A DNA stretch of 30,721 bases from a virus: IMG/VR virus record IMGVR_UViG_3300030430_000942, positions 1 to 30,721 of that record; one strand, given 5' to 3'. A model generated the notes under the pieces. It worked only from the letters and a program-made list of their open reading frames with translations. It did no database searches and had not been told where the DNA came from. Positions 24,911-30,721 of the stretch are shown here, in pieces. The translations under genes and the position numbers were made by a program. The number at the start of each line of letters is the position of its first letter. Position 1 is the first letter of the stretch.

Positions 24911-25209
24911 TTCCATCTTCTCCTAGCTTGTCTAATCCTACTATTAGGATCATTTCTAGTTTTAGCAGAACTTCTTTTCAACTGTCCTAAAGATCTAGCA
25001 CAGTATGACTTTCTTCTTTTAGCATCTTTACTGCCTTTCTTTGGATTACCAGTAACAGCAGTTTTAAGTTTTGATCCGGGATTAGCTTTCCGATACGCAC
25101 GAACACCTTTTTCTGTCATGCCAGCACCTTGTTTCGTAGGTCTGTAGTTAGCACCTTTACCTTTAGTAGTCCTACGTATCGGTTTAGCTTTTCTTTTCTT
25201 TTCAGCCAT
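24904..25209 (-). CDS. Small basic protein, DUF6321-like
   Basis: This 101-residue protein contains GAGMTEKGVRAYRKANPGSK (28-47), LKTAVTGNPKKGSKDAKRRK (48-67), SYCARS (68-73) and NDPNSRIRQARRRWKC at the end. The series G.MT.KGV..YR..NPGSKL.TAVT...SK..KRRKS.CAR....DPNSRI...RRW.C is what I associate with DUF6321, frequent in marine phages. It is extremely Lys/Arg-rich, with two Cys (70 and the C-terminal 101). It overlaps the membrane-protein gene by seven bases. It is probably nucleic-acid binding, but this has not been shown. Confidence 0.7.
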   Translation of the reverse strand: MAEKKRKAKPIRRTTKGKGANYRPTKQGAGMTEKGVRAYRKANPGSKLKTAVTGNPKKGSKDAKRRKSYCARSLGQLKRSSAKTRNDPNSRIRQARRRWKC

Positions 25210-25481
25210 TAGCCAAAGAAACCTGTAATAGAATCAATGTTTGTCAAAGTCACATGACATTCATCATCAAAAATTATTCCATGATCAGGAACAGTTATTT
25301 GATTATCATCTGAAGTATGAAATACCATTGACAACAATGTGCTACCACCACTTCCATTTTTAAACACAACTGCAGGAGAACCACTGCTAGCTGTTTTAAC
25401 ATAGAAAGCTTTTAGCCTTGTTCTACCAGCTTGAAGTGTTCCTGTTGCTGTAGCTGTTTTAGTAAATATTGAAGCAGCCAT
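25209..25481 (-). CDS. Small beta-rich virion protein
   Basis: This 90-residue protein has an AAGGAG ribosome binding site. It consists of short beta strands (ATATGTLQAGRTRLKAFYVK, SGSPAVVFKNGSGGSTLLSM, ITVPDHGIIFDDECHVTLTN) and ends GFFG. The pattern is like small head-decoration or tail-surface proteins in marine phages. It follows another beta-rich gene and the capsid terminator, so a role on the virion surface is plausible. The family is not identified. Confidence 0.62.
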   Translation of the reverse strand: MAASIFTKTATATGTLQAGRTRLKAFYVKTASSGSPAVVFKNGSGGSTLLSMVFHTSDDNQITVPDHGIIFDDECHVTLTNIDSITGFFG

Positions 25482-25495
25482 AATCTACTCCTTTA

Positions 25496-25978
25496 CTATG
25501 CAGTTGGTGAATCAGAAGATATACCAAAAAATTTTAATGATAAAACTCCACCAGCACCAGCGGTTCCAGATATAACAACCTCTACTTCATCAGCTGTTTC
25601 AGTAGCAGCAGTTGTTGCACCACCAGACATACCTAACACACCATTACAAGGAAAGAATCCTTTAAAACCAGTAGAATTTATAGCTATAGATATACCATCA
25701 ACAAAACCATCAGTATCAGCATCTGTTCCGATATCAACTAAATTAATATTATTGGCTGTTGCACCTGTTACAGTAATGGCCACACCCATAGGAATAAAAT
25801 TAGAGGGTATACCAATAGAAGATTCTTTATGCTCCGTTCCTGACGCTGCAATTGTAATTGTTGCAGTATAAGTAGATAGAGTCATTTCATTAGTTAAAGC
25901 TCCAGTTGTGGAGTTCTTAATGATATTTTTAAATCCGTTTTCTGAACGGACGGGACCGTTAAAAGTTGTATTAGCCAT
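25496..25978 (-). CDS. Virion structural protein of the 'NTTFNGPVRSENGF' type
   Basis: This 160-residue protein begins MANTTFNGPVRSENGFKNII. This start block recurs in marine-phage genomes next to the major capsid gene. The rest is beta-rich: TYTATITIAASGTEHKESSI, FIPMGVAITVTGATANNINL, VEVVISGTAGAGGVLSLKFF. It is the first gene after the capsid terminator, so it may have its own promoter in the 134-base gap. Decoration or tail protein is the likely class, but no function is established. Confidence 0.7.
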   Translation of the reverse strand: MANTTFNGPVRSENGFKNIIKNSTTGALTNEMTLSTYTATITIAASGTEHKESSIGIPSNFIPMGVAITVTGATANNINLVDIGTDADTDGFVDGISIAINSTGFKGFFPCNGVLGMSGGATTAATETADEVEVVISGTAGAGGVLSLKFFGISSDSPTA

Positions 25979-26009
25979 TTATTTCTCCAATCTTTGTCTT
26001 GGCAAATGT

Positions 26010-26028
26010 CAATCACACCATGTGATTG
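26010..26028. promoter_or_regulatory. 8-bp inverted repeat (CAATCACA-3-TGTGATTG) in the only long intergenic gap; operator/promoter candidate
   Basis: The arms 26010-26017 and 26021-26028 are perfect inverted repeats with a three-base centre. On the - strand a TATAAT (26043-26038) lies just upstream, and two TTGACA hexamers (26032-26027 and 26012-26007) overlap the palindrome. The gap 25979-26112 is the longest non-coding stretch in the - strand block and holds this palindrome and the capsid terminator. A promoter and operator for the 25978-leftward operon is plausible. However, the -35 element for the TATAAT is poor and TATAAT is cheap in AT-rich DNA. Confidence 0.35.
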
Positions 26029-26067
26029 TCAAAGATAATTATAAGATATCATACTTTTGAAAAAAAT

Positions 26068-26090
26068 AAAGGGCGAATAAATCGCCCTTT
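26068..26090 (-). terminator. Intrinsic transcription terminator after the major capsid gene
   Basis: A perfect 9-bp stem (AAAGGGCGA at 26068-26076, TCGCCCTTT at 26082-26090) encloses a five-base loop. In the - direction it is followed by an uninterrupted-looking T-rich run (ATTTTTTT), and it begins 22 bases after the capsid stop. On the + strand a shorter T tract starts four bases after the stem, so weak bidirectional activity is possible. It would limit read-through from the abundant capsid message into the tail genes. Confidence 0.88.
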
Positions 26091-26112
26091 AAAGTTTTTA
26101 AGTTAGTGTTGT

Positions 26113-27024
26113 TTACGCACCTGGTGAACCAAAAACACAACGAGGATCTGAAAAACCAAAAGAATATCTTTCTCTGGCTTTGTACCTCATGTTTCCAGTA
26201 TCAAAGTCTGCTTCCATATTAGTGGATAAACCAAGACGCTCAAAGTGGATAAATCCTCTTGGTGCATCTGTTAAGATAAAGAACGCATCTGGATCTGTTA
26301 AGAAGTCATTAACAGCATAGCCATTTGGTAACATTCCCATAGATCTTATTGCGTTTGTATCGTTATCAGCTGTACCAACTCTAAGATTTGAAACCATTAA
26401 TCTTTCAGCAATAAATTGTAACTGCCTTGGAATAATTAGTTTTAATCCTCTTAAAGCTACTTTCATGCCACGCTCATCAACAAAACCTGCGATGTTAATC
26501 AAAGCATCTTCAAGAGATGTTTCGTTCAAATCTGCGGCTGTGCTTGGTTCGTTAGCAAAAGTACCACCATTTGTTAATGGATGAGAAGCATCACACAATG
26601 CCACGCCATCTCCACCAGCTGAAGCACCTGCTGTAAACGCATTGTTTAATATAGCAGCGGCTTTAACTTGCTTTGTGTGTGCCATTGAACGAGCTAATGC
26701 TCGAGTATACCTTGATCCAAGTCGATCATATAGGTTATCCTCTACTGCTTCTTCAGTAATTGAAAAAGCTAATGCAATAGTCTCGTGATTATAACGAGCC
26801 GTAAATGCCTCGTTTGCATCATCAAAACTTACAGCTGAACCCTCTGATTTAGTGGGTGCAGCACCAAAACCTGATAACATTACTTCTTCTTCAAATGCAC
26901 GATCTGAAGATTCAGTTGTATAGATTTCAGCATGTTGATTTTCGTACCGATCATACTCCATTCCAAATAAAGCGTTAAGACCGGGTTCTAGCTCTTTAGC
27001 TAATTGTGCTCTAGATATAGCCAT
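26113..27024 (-). CDS. Major capsid protein (HK97-fold, Mu gpT-like)
   Basis: This 303-residue protein follows AAGGAG. It shows the pattern of Mu gpT-type major head proteins: an N-terminal helix (AISRAQLAKELEPGLNALFG), a spine-like LAFSITEEAVEDNLYDRLGS with RYTRALARSMAHTKQVKAAA, the loop ALCDASHPLTNGGTF, the A-domain LEDALINIAGFVDERGMKVA with LRGLKLIIPRQLQFIAERLM, and a C-terminal RYSFGFSDPRCVFGSPGA. The scaffold-like and 211-residue accessory genes lie upstream and the terminator immediately downstream, as expected for an abundantly made capsid protein. Confidence 0.85.
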   Translation of the reverse strand: MAISRAQLAKELEPGLNALFGMEYDRYENQHAEIYTTESSDRAFEEEVMLSGFGAAPTKSEGSAVSFDDANEAFTARYNHETIALAFSITEEAVEDNLYDRLGSRYTRALARSMAHTKQVKAAAILNNAFTAGASAGGDGVALCDASHPLTNGGTFANEPSTAADLNETSLEDALINIAGFVDERGMKVALRGLKLIIPRQLQFIAERLMVSNLRVGTADNDTNAIRSMGMLPNGYAVNDFLTDPDAFFILTDAPRGFIHFERLGLSTNMEADFDTGNMRYKARERYSFGFSDPRCVFGSPGA

Positions 27025-27036
27025 TACTCAATCTCC

Positions 27037-27672
27037 TTATACGCCAGTCGTTGAAACAGTACCACCAGCAATCGCACCATTAGGTGAATTGAAGGAGTTG
27101 TTTAAACGAACAATTACAGGAATACCAGCTGCAGTAAAATCAGAGTTTTCAACATCATCTTGAATACCCATAATTCTTAGATTTAAATTAGCAGTGGTGT
27201 TGATAGTCCCTACTGCCAACGTTGCACTAGATATACCAGTTGTTGTAGAACCAGATTGTCCAGAAGCAAAATTAGCATTAGCAAAAATGTGACCTCTAGC
27301 GGTAGCTTCACTTGTAAGCGTACCATCAGAAGCAATCACAAAAGTTTGCATAGGATTATCATAAACGAAAGCCTTGACGGGAAAATTAGAATCCGCACCA
27401 GACCCAGGCCAATAATTAGAAAATATTTTCTCACCAGTAGTGGACGAAACATATTCACATCCCCAGAAAGCTCCTACGAGTCCAACTGTTCCACCTGCTG
27501 CCGCACCAACTCGGTCAATAAAACCAGTTGATAAAGGTATAACAGGAGAACCTTGAAAAATCGCATTGGAGTTATCAGAGGCAATACGATATTCGGTAGC
27601 ACCATTGGTGTTGTAAGCTTGACCAACTATACCAATCGGACGAAGTCCGAATGCACCATTTGCATTTGCCAT
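27037..27672 (-). CDS. Capsid-associated (decoration-like) virion protein
   Basis: This 211-residue protein has AAAGG upstream of its ATG. It begins MANANGAFGLRPIGIVGQAY and is beta-rich with many Gly/Asn/Ser (GTVGLVGAFWGCEYVSSTTG, FVYDNPMQTFVIASDGTLTS). It occurs immediately upstream of the major capsid gene, a place typical for head decoration proteins in marine phages. I know the pattern from such genomes but not a characterised homologue. It is probably a head surface protein. Confidence 0.68.
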   Translation of the reverse strand: MANANGAFGLRPIGIVGQAYNTNGATEYRIASDNSNAIFQGSPVIPLSTGFIDRVGAAAGGTVGLVGAFWGCEYVSSTTGEKIFSNYWPGSGADSNFPVKAFVYDNPMQTFVIASDGTLTSEATARGHIFANANFASGQSGSTTTGISSATLAVGTINTTANLNLRIMGIQDDVENSDFTAAGIPVIVRLNNSFNSPNGAIAGGTVSTTGV

Positions 27673-27689
27673 AATAGCACCTTTCTATT

Positions 27690-28151
27690 TTAATCGGAAT
27701 CGCCTTTGGCTCCTCCGAAGGTTACACGACTTTGCCTACTATTCGTAATAGGCATTGAAGGATGTTGTTCCTTCATTAGGTCCTGATCTACAGCTGACAT
27801 TTGTTCTCGGGTTCGGCCCCCGTAATACTCGTTTCTTTCCTGTGCTGTTTCTTCAGGAATACGACACAACATCAATCCACCTTGTCCTATGACTCCTTGA
27901 TATTGACCATCATCAATAACAGGTGCTTCAAAGTTAGGATATTCATCTGAACGGACAGGTTCCCATCCTTCACGTAGTTTAGCATGAACATTCATTTTGT
28001 CCTCTTCTCCACGCATTGCGACTCTTATCCATCTATGCACAAAACCTTGAGGAGGTTCTGGTGCTTCAAGGTGACTTGGAGGTGTCCAGGGTTTTCTGCG
28101 TAACTGTGTTTCACGTGAAACATCTTTACGTGTGGTTCTTGTTTCTGTCAT
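27690..28151 (-). CDS. Conserved-type head-module protein; carries a parS site
   Basis: This 153-residue protein has an AAGGAG ribosome binding site. Its N-terminus is Arg/Thr-rich and Pro-rich (RKPWTPPSHLEAPEPPQGFV), followed by HRWIRVAMRGEEDKMNVHAK and LREGWEPVRSDEYPNFEAPV. The C-terminal part has GGLMLCRIPEETAQERNEYY and a flexible tail. I have seen this WIR...GEED..NV...LREGWE pattern beside capsid genes in marine phages without known function. It lies between the scaffold and decoration-like genes. Codons 10-15 (DVSRET) contain the perfect parS palindrome, near the start where protein constraint may be low. Confidence 0.7.
   Translation of the reverse strand: MTETRTTRKDVSRETQLRRKPWTPPSHLEAPEPPQGFVHRWIRVAMRGEEDKMNVHAKLREGWEPVRSDEYPNFEAPVIDDGQYQGVIGQGGLMLCRIPEETAQERNEYYGGRTREQMSAVDQDLMKEQHPSMPITNSRQSRVTFGGAKGDSD
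28107..28122. promoter_or_regulatory. Perfect parS (ParB-binding) site
   Basis: TGTTTCACGTGAAACA is a perfect 16-bp palindrome identical to the bacterial parS consensus, at which ParB loads and spreads as a CTP clamp. It lies inside the 153-residue gene (codons 10-15). A chance perfect match in 31 kb is about one in 10^5. No ParB gene is visible in the window. Confidence 0.85.
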
Positions 28152-28153
28152 AT

Positions 28154-29056
28154 CTACTCCTTCACATACTTAGCGTATTCTTCAAGAGGTACGCCAAGCT
28201 TTTTAGCGATAGCTACCTGAGAAGGTGATAGCTTGACCGTCCTACGCTTCTGGTTATTACTGCGAGATGCGGAGTTCCCAGCAGAAGCGACCTGGGTACT
28301 ACCATTCGTTTTCTTTTTCGTTTGGAATTTATGTGGAAATTCCGCACGTATTCTTTTATCTATTTCACTATAGTACTCTTCTGAGTTTGCGTCAAACCCT
28401 TCTTCGTTTGTAAGCATATTATGTATAGTAAAAGTAGCTGTTGTCATTATTTGATCTTTACCAAACCAACTGTTTTCATCAGCCCATTGTTGTGCTCTTG
28501 GATCTACTTTAGCTGGCTGTTGTACTTGTGGTTGTTGAGCTTGTGGTTGAACTTGAGCTTTAGCTTGTTGTTGAGCTTTAGCTTGTTGATCTATTCTCAT
28601 CTTTGCAGTGTTATAATTTTGTTGCTCTACTGCTATAGCAGCCATAGCTTGTTGAGCTTCCGCCATTTTTGCAGCATTACCGGCAGCATAAGCGTCTGTA
28701 TAAAGTTTTTTAGCTTGTTCTGCTTGTGCTTGAAGCCTAGTTCCATACTCTGCTACATACCCTGTATCTAAATTTTTAACTCTAGCTTGGAGTTTTTTAT
28801 TATCTTCCATAAGTTTTTGAGAAAGAGCCACAGCTTCTTGTTTATCTCTTTCTTCTTGACGATACTTTTCAGTAAGTTTTTTTATTCTATTCTGAACATT
28901 CTTACTATATGATTCTAATTCGTCTTCAGTTTTAGTTTCTTTTTCTTCTGAAACTTCAACTTTTGGTGGTTCCTGTTGTTCTTCTGACACCTGTTCAACA
29001 ACTAATTCTTCTTGTTTTTCTTCTACTTTTTCTTCTACTTTTTCTGCTTCAGCCAT
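28154..29056 (-). CDS. Scaffold-like head assembly protein
   Basis: This 300-residue protein lies two genes upstream of the major capsid gene, on the same strand. The N-terminal 45 residues are very acidic and Glu/Val-rich (EKVEEKVEEKQEELVVEQVS). A long charged coiled-coil follows (QNRIKKLTEKYRQEERDKQE), then an Ala/Gln-rich helix and a QQQAKAQVQPQAQQPQVQQ linker. The C-terminal basic part ends LSPSQVAIAKKLGVPLEEYA. That composition and position are typical of capsid scaffolds. The C-terminal 'L.PSQ.AIAKKLGVP.E.Y' helix is common in such proteins of marine phages and probably contacts the capsid. Confidence 0.82.
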   Translation of the reverse strand: MAEAEKVEEKVEEKQEELVVEQVSEEQQEPPKVEVSEEKETKTEDELESYSKNVQNRIKKLTEKYRQEERDKQEAVALSQKLMEDNKKLQARVKNLDTGYVAEYGTRLQAQAEQAKKLYTDAYAAGNAAKMAEAQQAMAAIAVEQQNYNTAKMRIDQQAKAQQQAKAQVQPQAQQPQVQQPAKVDPRAQQWADENSWFGKDQIMTTATFTIHNMLTNEEGFDANSEEYYSEIDKRIRAEFPHKFQTKKKTNGSTQVASAGNSASRSNNQKRRTVKLSPSQVAIAKKLGVPLEEYAKYVKE

Positions 29057-29064
29057 GATTACAC

Positions 29065-29544
29065 CTATACGTTTTTAACATCATCTGGATCAAGGATTGT
29101 AGCAATGACTTCATCATCATTGATAATACGCACTTCTCCTCCATCAATTTTAAATCTAGATCCAGAATATCTTCCTATACAGATCCATTGTTTTTCTTGA
29201 CACCAAGGTTTATCGCCATACTTTTCTTTGTCACCATAAGCTAATGGACCTACTTTAAGAACGTAGGCTACAACTGTAGCTATAGATTCTCTTTCTCTAA
29301 CCTCATCTGGAACGTAAATACCACCAGATGTTTTAGCTTTACCTTGATATGGCATAACTAAAATTCTCCAACCAGTTGGTTGAGGTAGTCTTTCTAGTAA
29401 TGATTTAGTTAGAAGAGATGGATCTAAAACTCGATTTCCTGGTTCAACCCAAGGCGTGTCTTCAGTTAGTGAGTTTTGTACTGCTTTTTTATTTTTTTCT
29501 ATTTCCTTTTTAACGTTTTCAGGAACGTAAAGTGTCTTCGTCAT
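29065..29544 (-). CDS. GroES/Cpn10-like co-chaperonin
   Basis: The ATG at 29544 is the best start (159 residues). It overlaps the preceding gene by 26 bases, and its nearest GGAG is 13 bases away. Residues 53-155 match the Cpn10 fold: PQPTGWRILVMPYQGKA, mobile loop KTSGGIYVPDEV, then ATVVAYVLKVGPLAYGD, ICIGRYSGSRF, and RIINDDEVIATI at the C-terminus. The hydrophobic tripeptide that touches GroEL (Ile-Val-Leu in GroES) reads Ile-Tyr-Val. The 50-residue N-terminal extension (YVPENVKKEIEKNKKAVQNS) is absent from GroES. It lies before the scaffold and capsid genes, so it should help the host GroEL fold capsid protein, as T4 gp31 does. No GroEL is present here. Confidence 0.85.
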   Translation of the reverse strand: MTKTLYVPENVKKEIEKNKKAVQNSLTEDTPWVEPGNRVLDPSLLTKSLLERLPQPTGWRILVMPYQGKAKTSGGIYVPDEVRERESIATVVAYVLKVGPLAYGDKEKYGDKPWCQEKQWICIGRYSGSRFKIDGGEVRIINDDEVIATILDPDDVKNV

Positions 29545-29731
29545 AATCGCTATTATTCTCCAGCATGGTCTTGATTTCCTCACGTGCAAGAGAAAGACCA
29601 CGTATTTCTCCTACCGTCATTTTGTACTCTTCCCAAGTTTTAACTCCACCAGCGGAAAGTGCAGAGGTTAGATTTTCTTCCCTCTCTTTTAACTTATTAT
29701 ATAAATATTTCGAGAAGTCAACAACATCCAT
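29519..29731 (-). CDS. Small helical protein preceding the co-chaperonin
   Basis: This 70-residue protein starts at the ATG at 29731, with GAGG nine bases upstream; an in-frame TTG at 29746 would consume that signal. The sequence DVVDFSKYLYNKLKEREENL with TWEEYKMTVGEIRGLSLARE is helical and acidic and may form a coiled coil. It overlaps the co-chaperonin gene by 26 bases. I recall similar 70-residue proteins near head genes in marine phages, with no known function. Confidence 0.62.
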   Translation of the reverse strand: MDVVDFSKYLYNKLKEREENLTSALSAGGVKTWEEYKMTVGEIRGLSLAREEIKTMLENNSDYDEDTLRS

Positions 29732-29742
29732 ACAATTATACC

Positions 29743-29943
29743 TCAAGTTTTTTTATCAAGGAGTATCTCCTGACATAAAGGTTTCACGTGAAACACTACA
29801 GGGTTTCTTAAAAGTATATTGGCTTTTTTGATGGAAACGTCAAGACATAGCTCTAATGTTTCATGGAACTCCCAGTTTCTAGTAACTACCATACAACTTT
29901 CAGCATACACACTAGAACACACAAGTAAGATAGGCATCCACAT
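29743..29943 (-). CDS. Small Cys-rich secreted protein; carries a second parS site
   Basis: This 66-residue protein has a signal-peptide-like start (MWMPILLVCSSVYA, then ES, with a VYA cleavage-like site) and four Cys (9, 17, 33, 57). Three of them would fall in the mature part. The body (TRNWEFHETLELCLDVSIKK, NPVVFHVKPLCQE) is mixed. It starts two bases after the stop of a 52-residue basic gene without a strong ribosome binding site and ends at the SD of the next gene. Position after the endolysin suggests a periplasmic or spanin-like lysis accessory, but this is not shown. Codons 50-55 contain the second parS core. Confidence 0.6.
   Translation of the reverse strand: MWMPILLVCSSVYAESCMVVTRNWEFHETLELCLDVSIKKANILLRNPVVFHVKPLCQEILLDKKT
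29781..29794. promoter_or_regulatory. Second parS site (14-bp core)
   Basis: GTTTCACGTGAAAC is a perfect 14-bp palindrome. Read on the - strand with its flanks it matches 15 of the 16 parS consensus positions. It lies about 1.7 kb from the first site, inside the Cys-rich gene, in a different reading frame relative to codons (VFHVK rather than VSRET). Confidence 0.8.
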
Positions 29944-29945
29944 AA

Positions 29946-30104
29946 TTATTTTTTTCTTTTAGGTTTTGTTTTGTGCTTCGATTTGTATCTGGTTCTTTGA
30001 TCTTTTTCAATTTTACTCAAAGCTTTTGCTTGTCTTGCATGTGTCTTGGAAGCTTTTCTTAATCCTCCAATTACTTTTTTTAAAGGTTTTGTATAATGTG
30101 GCAT
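29946..30104 (-). CDS. 52-residue Lys/Arg-rich protein
   Basis: This gene runs from ATG at 30104, overlapping the endolysin stop as TAATG, to TAA at 29948-29946. The protein begins MPHYTKPLKKVIGGLRKASK, continues THARQAKALSKIEKDQRTRY, and ends with a run of Lys/Arg (KSKHKTKPKRKK). It is strongly basic and probably helical in the middle. The tight overlap with the endolysin and the two-base gap to the next gene support it as real. It could bind DNA or the acidic cell wall; no family is recognised. Confidence 0.65.
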   Translation of the reverse strand: MPHYTKPLKKVIGGLRKASKTHARQAKALSKIEKDQRTRYKSKHKTKPKRKK

Positions 30105-30559
30105 TATTGTATCAACTCAAAATGAGGTCCATCGATGAAGGGCCGTCTACCTTGGCTACGCCGTAGATCAATATAGCTATTCATAGCACCTTCCATGCTA
30201 CTATTCCATTGAGCTATATTTCCTATACTCCAAGCTGCTCCCCATTTAATTGGAACACCATGAGTCTTAGCTGCTTGAGCCATTGCATCAGCAATATCAT
30301 CATAAAGATTCAACTCCCATGATGCCCTCGATCCGCAATAAGCCATGAGGTCCACAGCTAAACCTTCAAGGTGTTTTGATGCCATTGTTTGACTTGCTCC
30401 CTTGTCAACAAGCTCACGCTGTTCTGCTTCCGTTCTCATCCCGCAAATCACTCCGAAATCCACCTTAGTCCACTCTATGGCACTTTTAACACACTTTACC
30501 ATATCTGGATGTACACCTTCTAATTTATCCAAAGATCTCTGACTTAATTTAAAGCTCAT
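30104..30559 (-). CDS. Endolysin: M15-family D-Ala / L,D-type carboxypeptidase-like peptidase
   Basis: This 151-residue protein carries the M15A zinc peptidase pattern: MRTEAEQRELVDKGAS (41-56), SKHLEGLAVDL with His63 and Asp70, KWGAAW (105-110) and GPHFEL with His146. Zinc ligands are thus His63, Asp70 and His146, with Glu148 nearby. Related enzymes (T5 endolysin, VanY) cut peptidoglycan peptide bonds. Size is typical of single-domain phage lysins. The ATG overlaps the stop of the holin fragment (ATGA). There is no export signal, so release depends on the holin. Confidence 0.9.
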   Translation of the reverse strand: MSFKLSQRSLDKLEGVHPDMVKCVKSAIEWTKVDFGVICGMRTEAEQRELVDKGASQTMASKHLEGLAVDLMAYCGSRASWELNLYDDIADAMAQAAKTHGVPIKWGAAWSIGNIAQWNSSMEGAMNSYIDLRRSQGRRPFIDGPHFELIQ

Positions 30560-30721
30560 TTTGTTAATCCTTTCTGTTTCTCATATGTTCTAAGTGAGCC
30601 AATGCCTAACATCCCGCCCAAAACGGTTAGGAGGGTATTCATGTTAAAATTTGGTAAATCTGGTATTTCTATACCAATTATAGCTATTACAAAAAGAATA
30701 ATAGGATTAAGAACAAAGTGA
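30556..30721 (-). CDS. Holin, 3TM type, C-terminal fragment (5' part beyond window)
   Basis: The 54-residue C-terminal part reads FVLNPIILFVIAIIGIEIPD, a short loop and MNTLLTVLGGMLGIGSLRTYEKQKG. The last helix with GIGSLRTYEKQKG matches the conserved end of the 3TM holin family used in gene-transfer-agent and phage release (G.G..RT.EK.KG). The stop TGA overlaps the endolysin ATG. Two of the expected three membrane segments are seen; the first would lie outside. It forms the inner-membrane pore that lets the endolysin reach the wall. Confidence 0.78.
   Translation of the reverse strand, partial: HFVLNPIILFVIAIIGIEIPDLPNFNMNTLLTVLGGMLGIGSLRTYEKQKGLTK

Noticed and set aside
1-30721. tRNA genes, insertion sequences and attachment sites
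   Set aside because: No cloverleaf-like sequence, transposase or integrase was noticed on either strand by reading; a tRNA search program could not be run.

Overview
The window is 30.7 kb of a compact, AT-rich tailed-phage genome (Caudoviricetes). It looks like an uncultured marine phage: a family-A polymerase with Leu at the 762-equivalent position, a GroES-like co-chaperonin, many small Lys/Arg-rich proteins, and virion proteins of a style common in viruses of SAR11/SAR116-like marine bacteria. The P22 gp4-like and gp10-like genes, together with very large tail-end proteins that look like ejection proteins, suggest a podovirus. Host and morphotype are inferences. No integrase, terminase, portal or ParA/ParB is visible; terminase and portal would be expected beyond the right edge.

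Layout. Bases 1-4093 (+ strand) form a replication block whose genes overlap by one to a few bases (14 bases at the polymerase start): the C-terminal end of an AlpA-like HTH protein, a UvrD-like SF1 helicase, a DUF6378-like protein, a family-A DNA polymerase with 3'-5' exonuclease motifs, and a small unknown. Everything from 4090 to the right edge is on the - strand and is read right to left. It begins at the right edge with a lysis pair (3TM-type holin fragment, M15 peptidase endolysin) and three small genes. Next come the GroES-like protein, scaffold-like protein, two head-associated genes and the major capsid protein, followed by a clear intrinsic terminator at 26068-26090. After a 134-base gap with a palindrome come two putative virion proteins, a run of small basic proteins (22.5-25.2 kb), two tail/adaptor genes around a cupredoxin-containing protein, and low-complexity virion proteins. 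Three tandem kelch-like beta-propeller genes (14.5-17.7 kb) probably build receptor-binding fibres. A gp10-like DNA-stabilisation protein and four large putative internal/ejection proteins end the block. The two blocks converge on one shared palindromic CTAG that supplies both stop codons.

The most unusual signal is a pair of chromosomal-type parS (ParB-binding) sites: a perfect 16-bp TGTTTCACGTGAAACA at 28107-28122, and a 14-bp-core copy at 29781-29794. They lie inside two unrelated genes and are read in different frames, so DNA-level selection is the best explanation. Either the phage encodes ParB outside this window or it uses the host's ParB. Other notable items are a type-1-copper-like motif in a virion protein, a modular VGTSAVGSV repeat shared by three proteins, and the same short NPFKDLPM motif at both ends of a 1303-residue protein.
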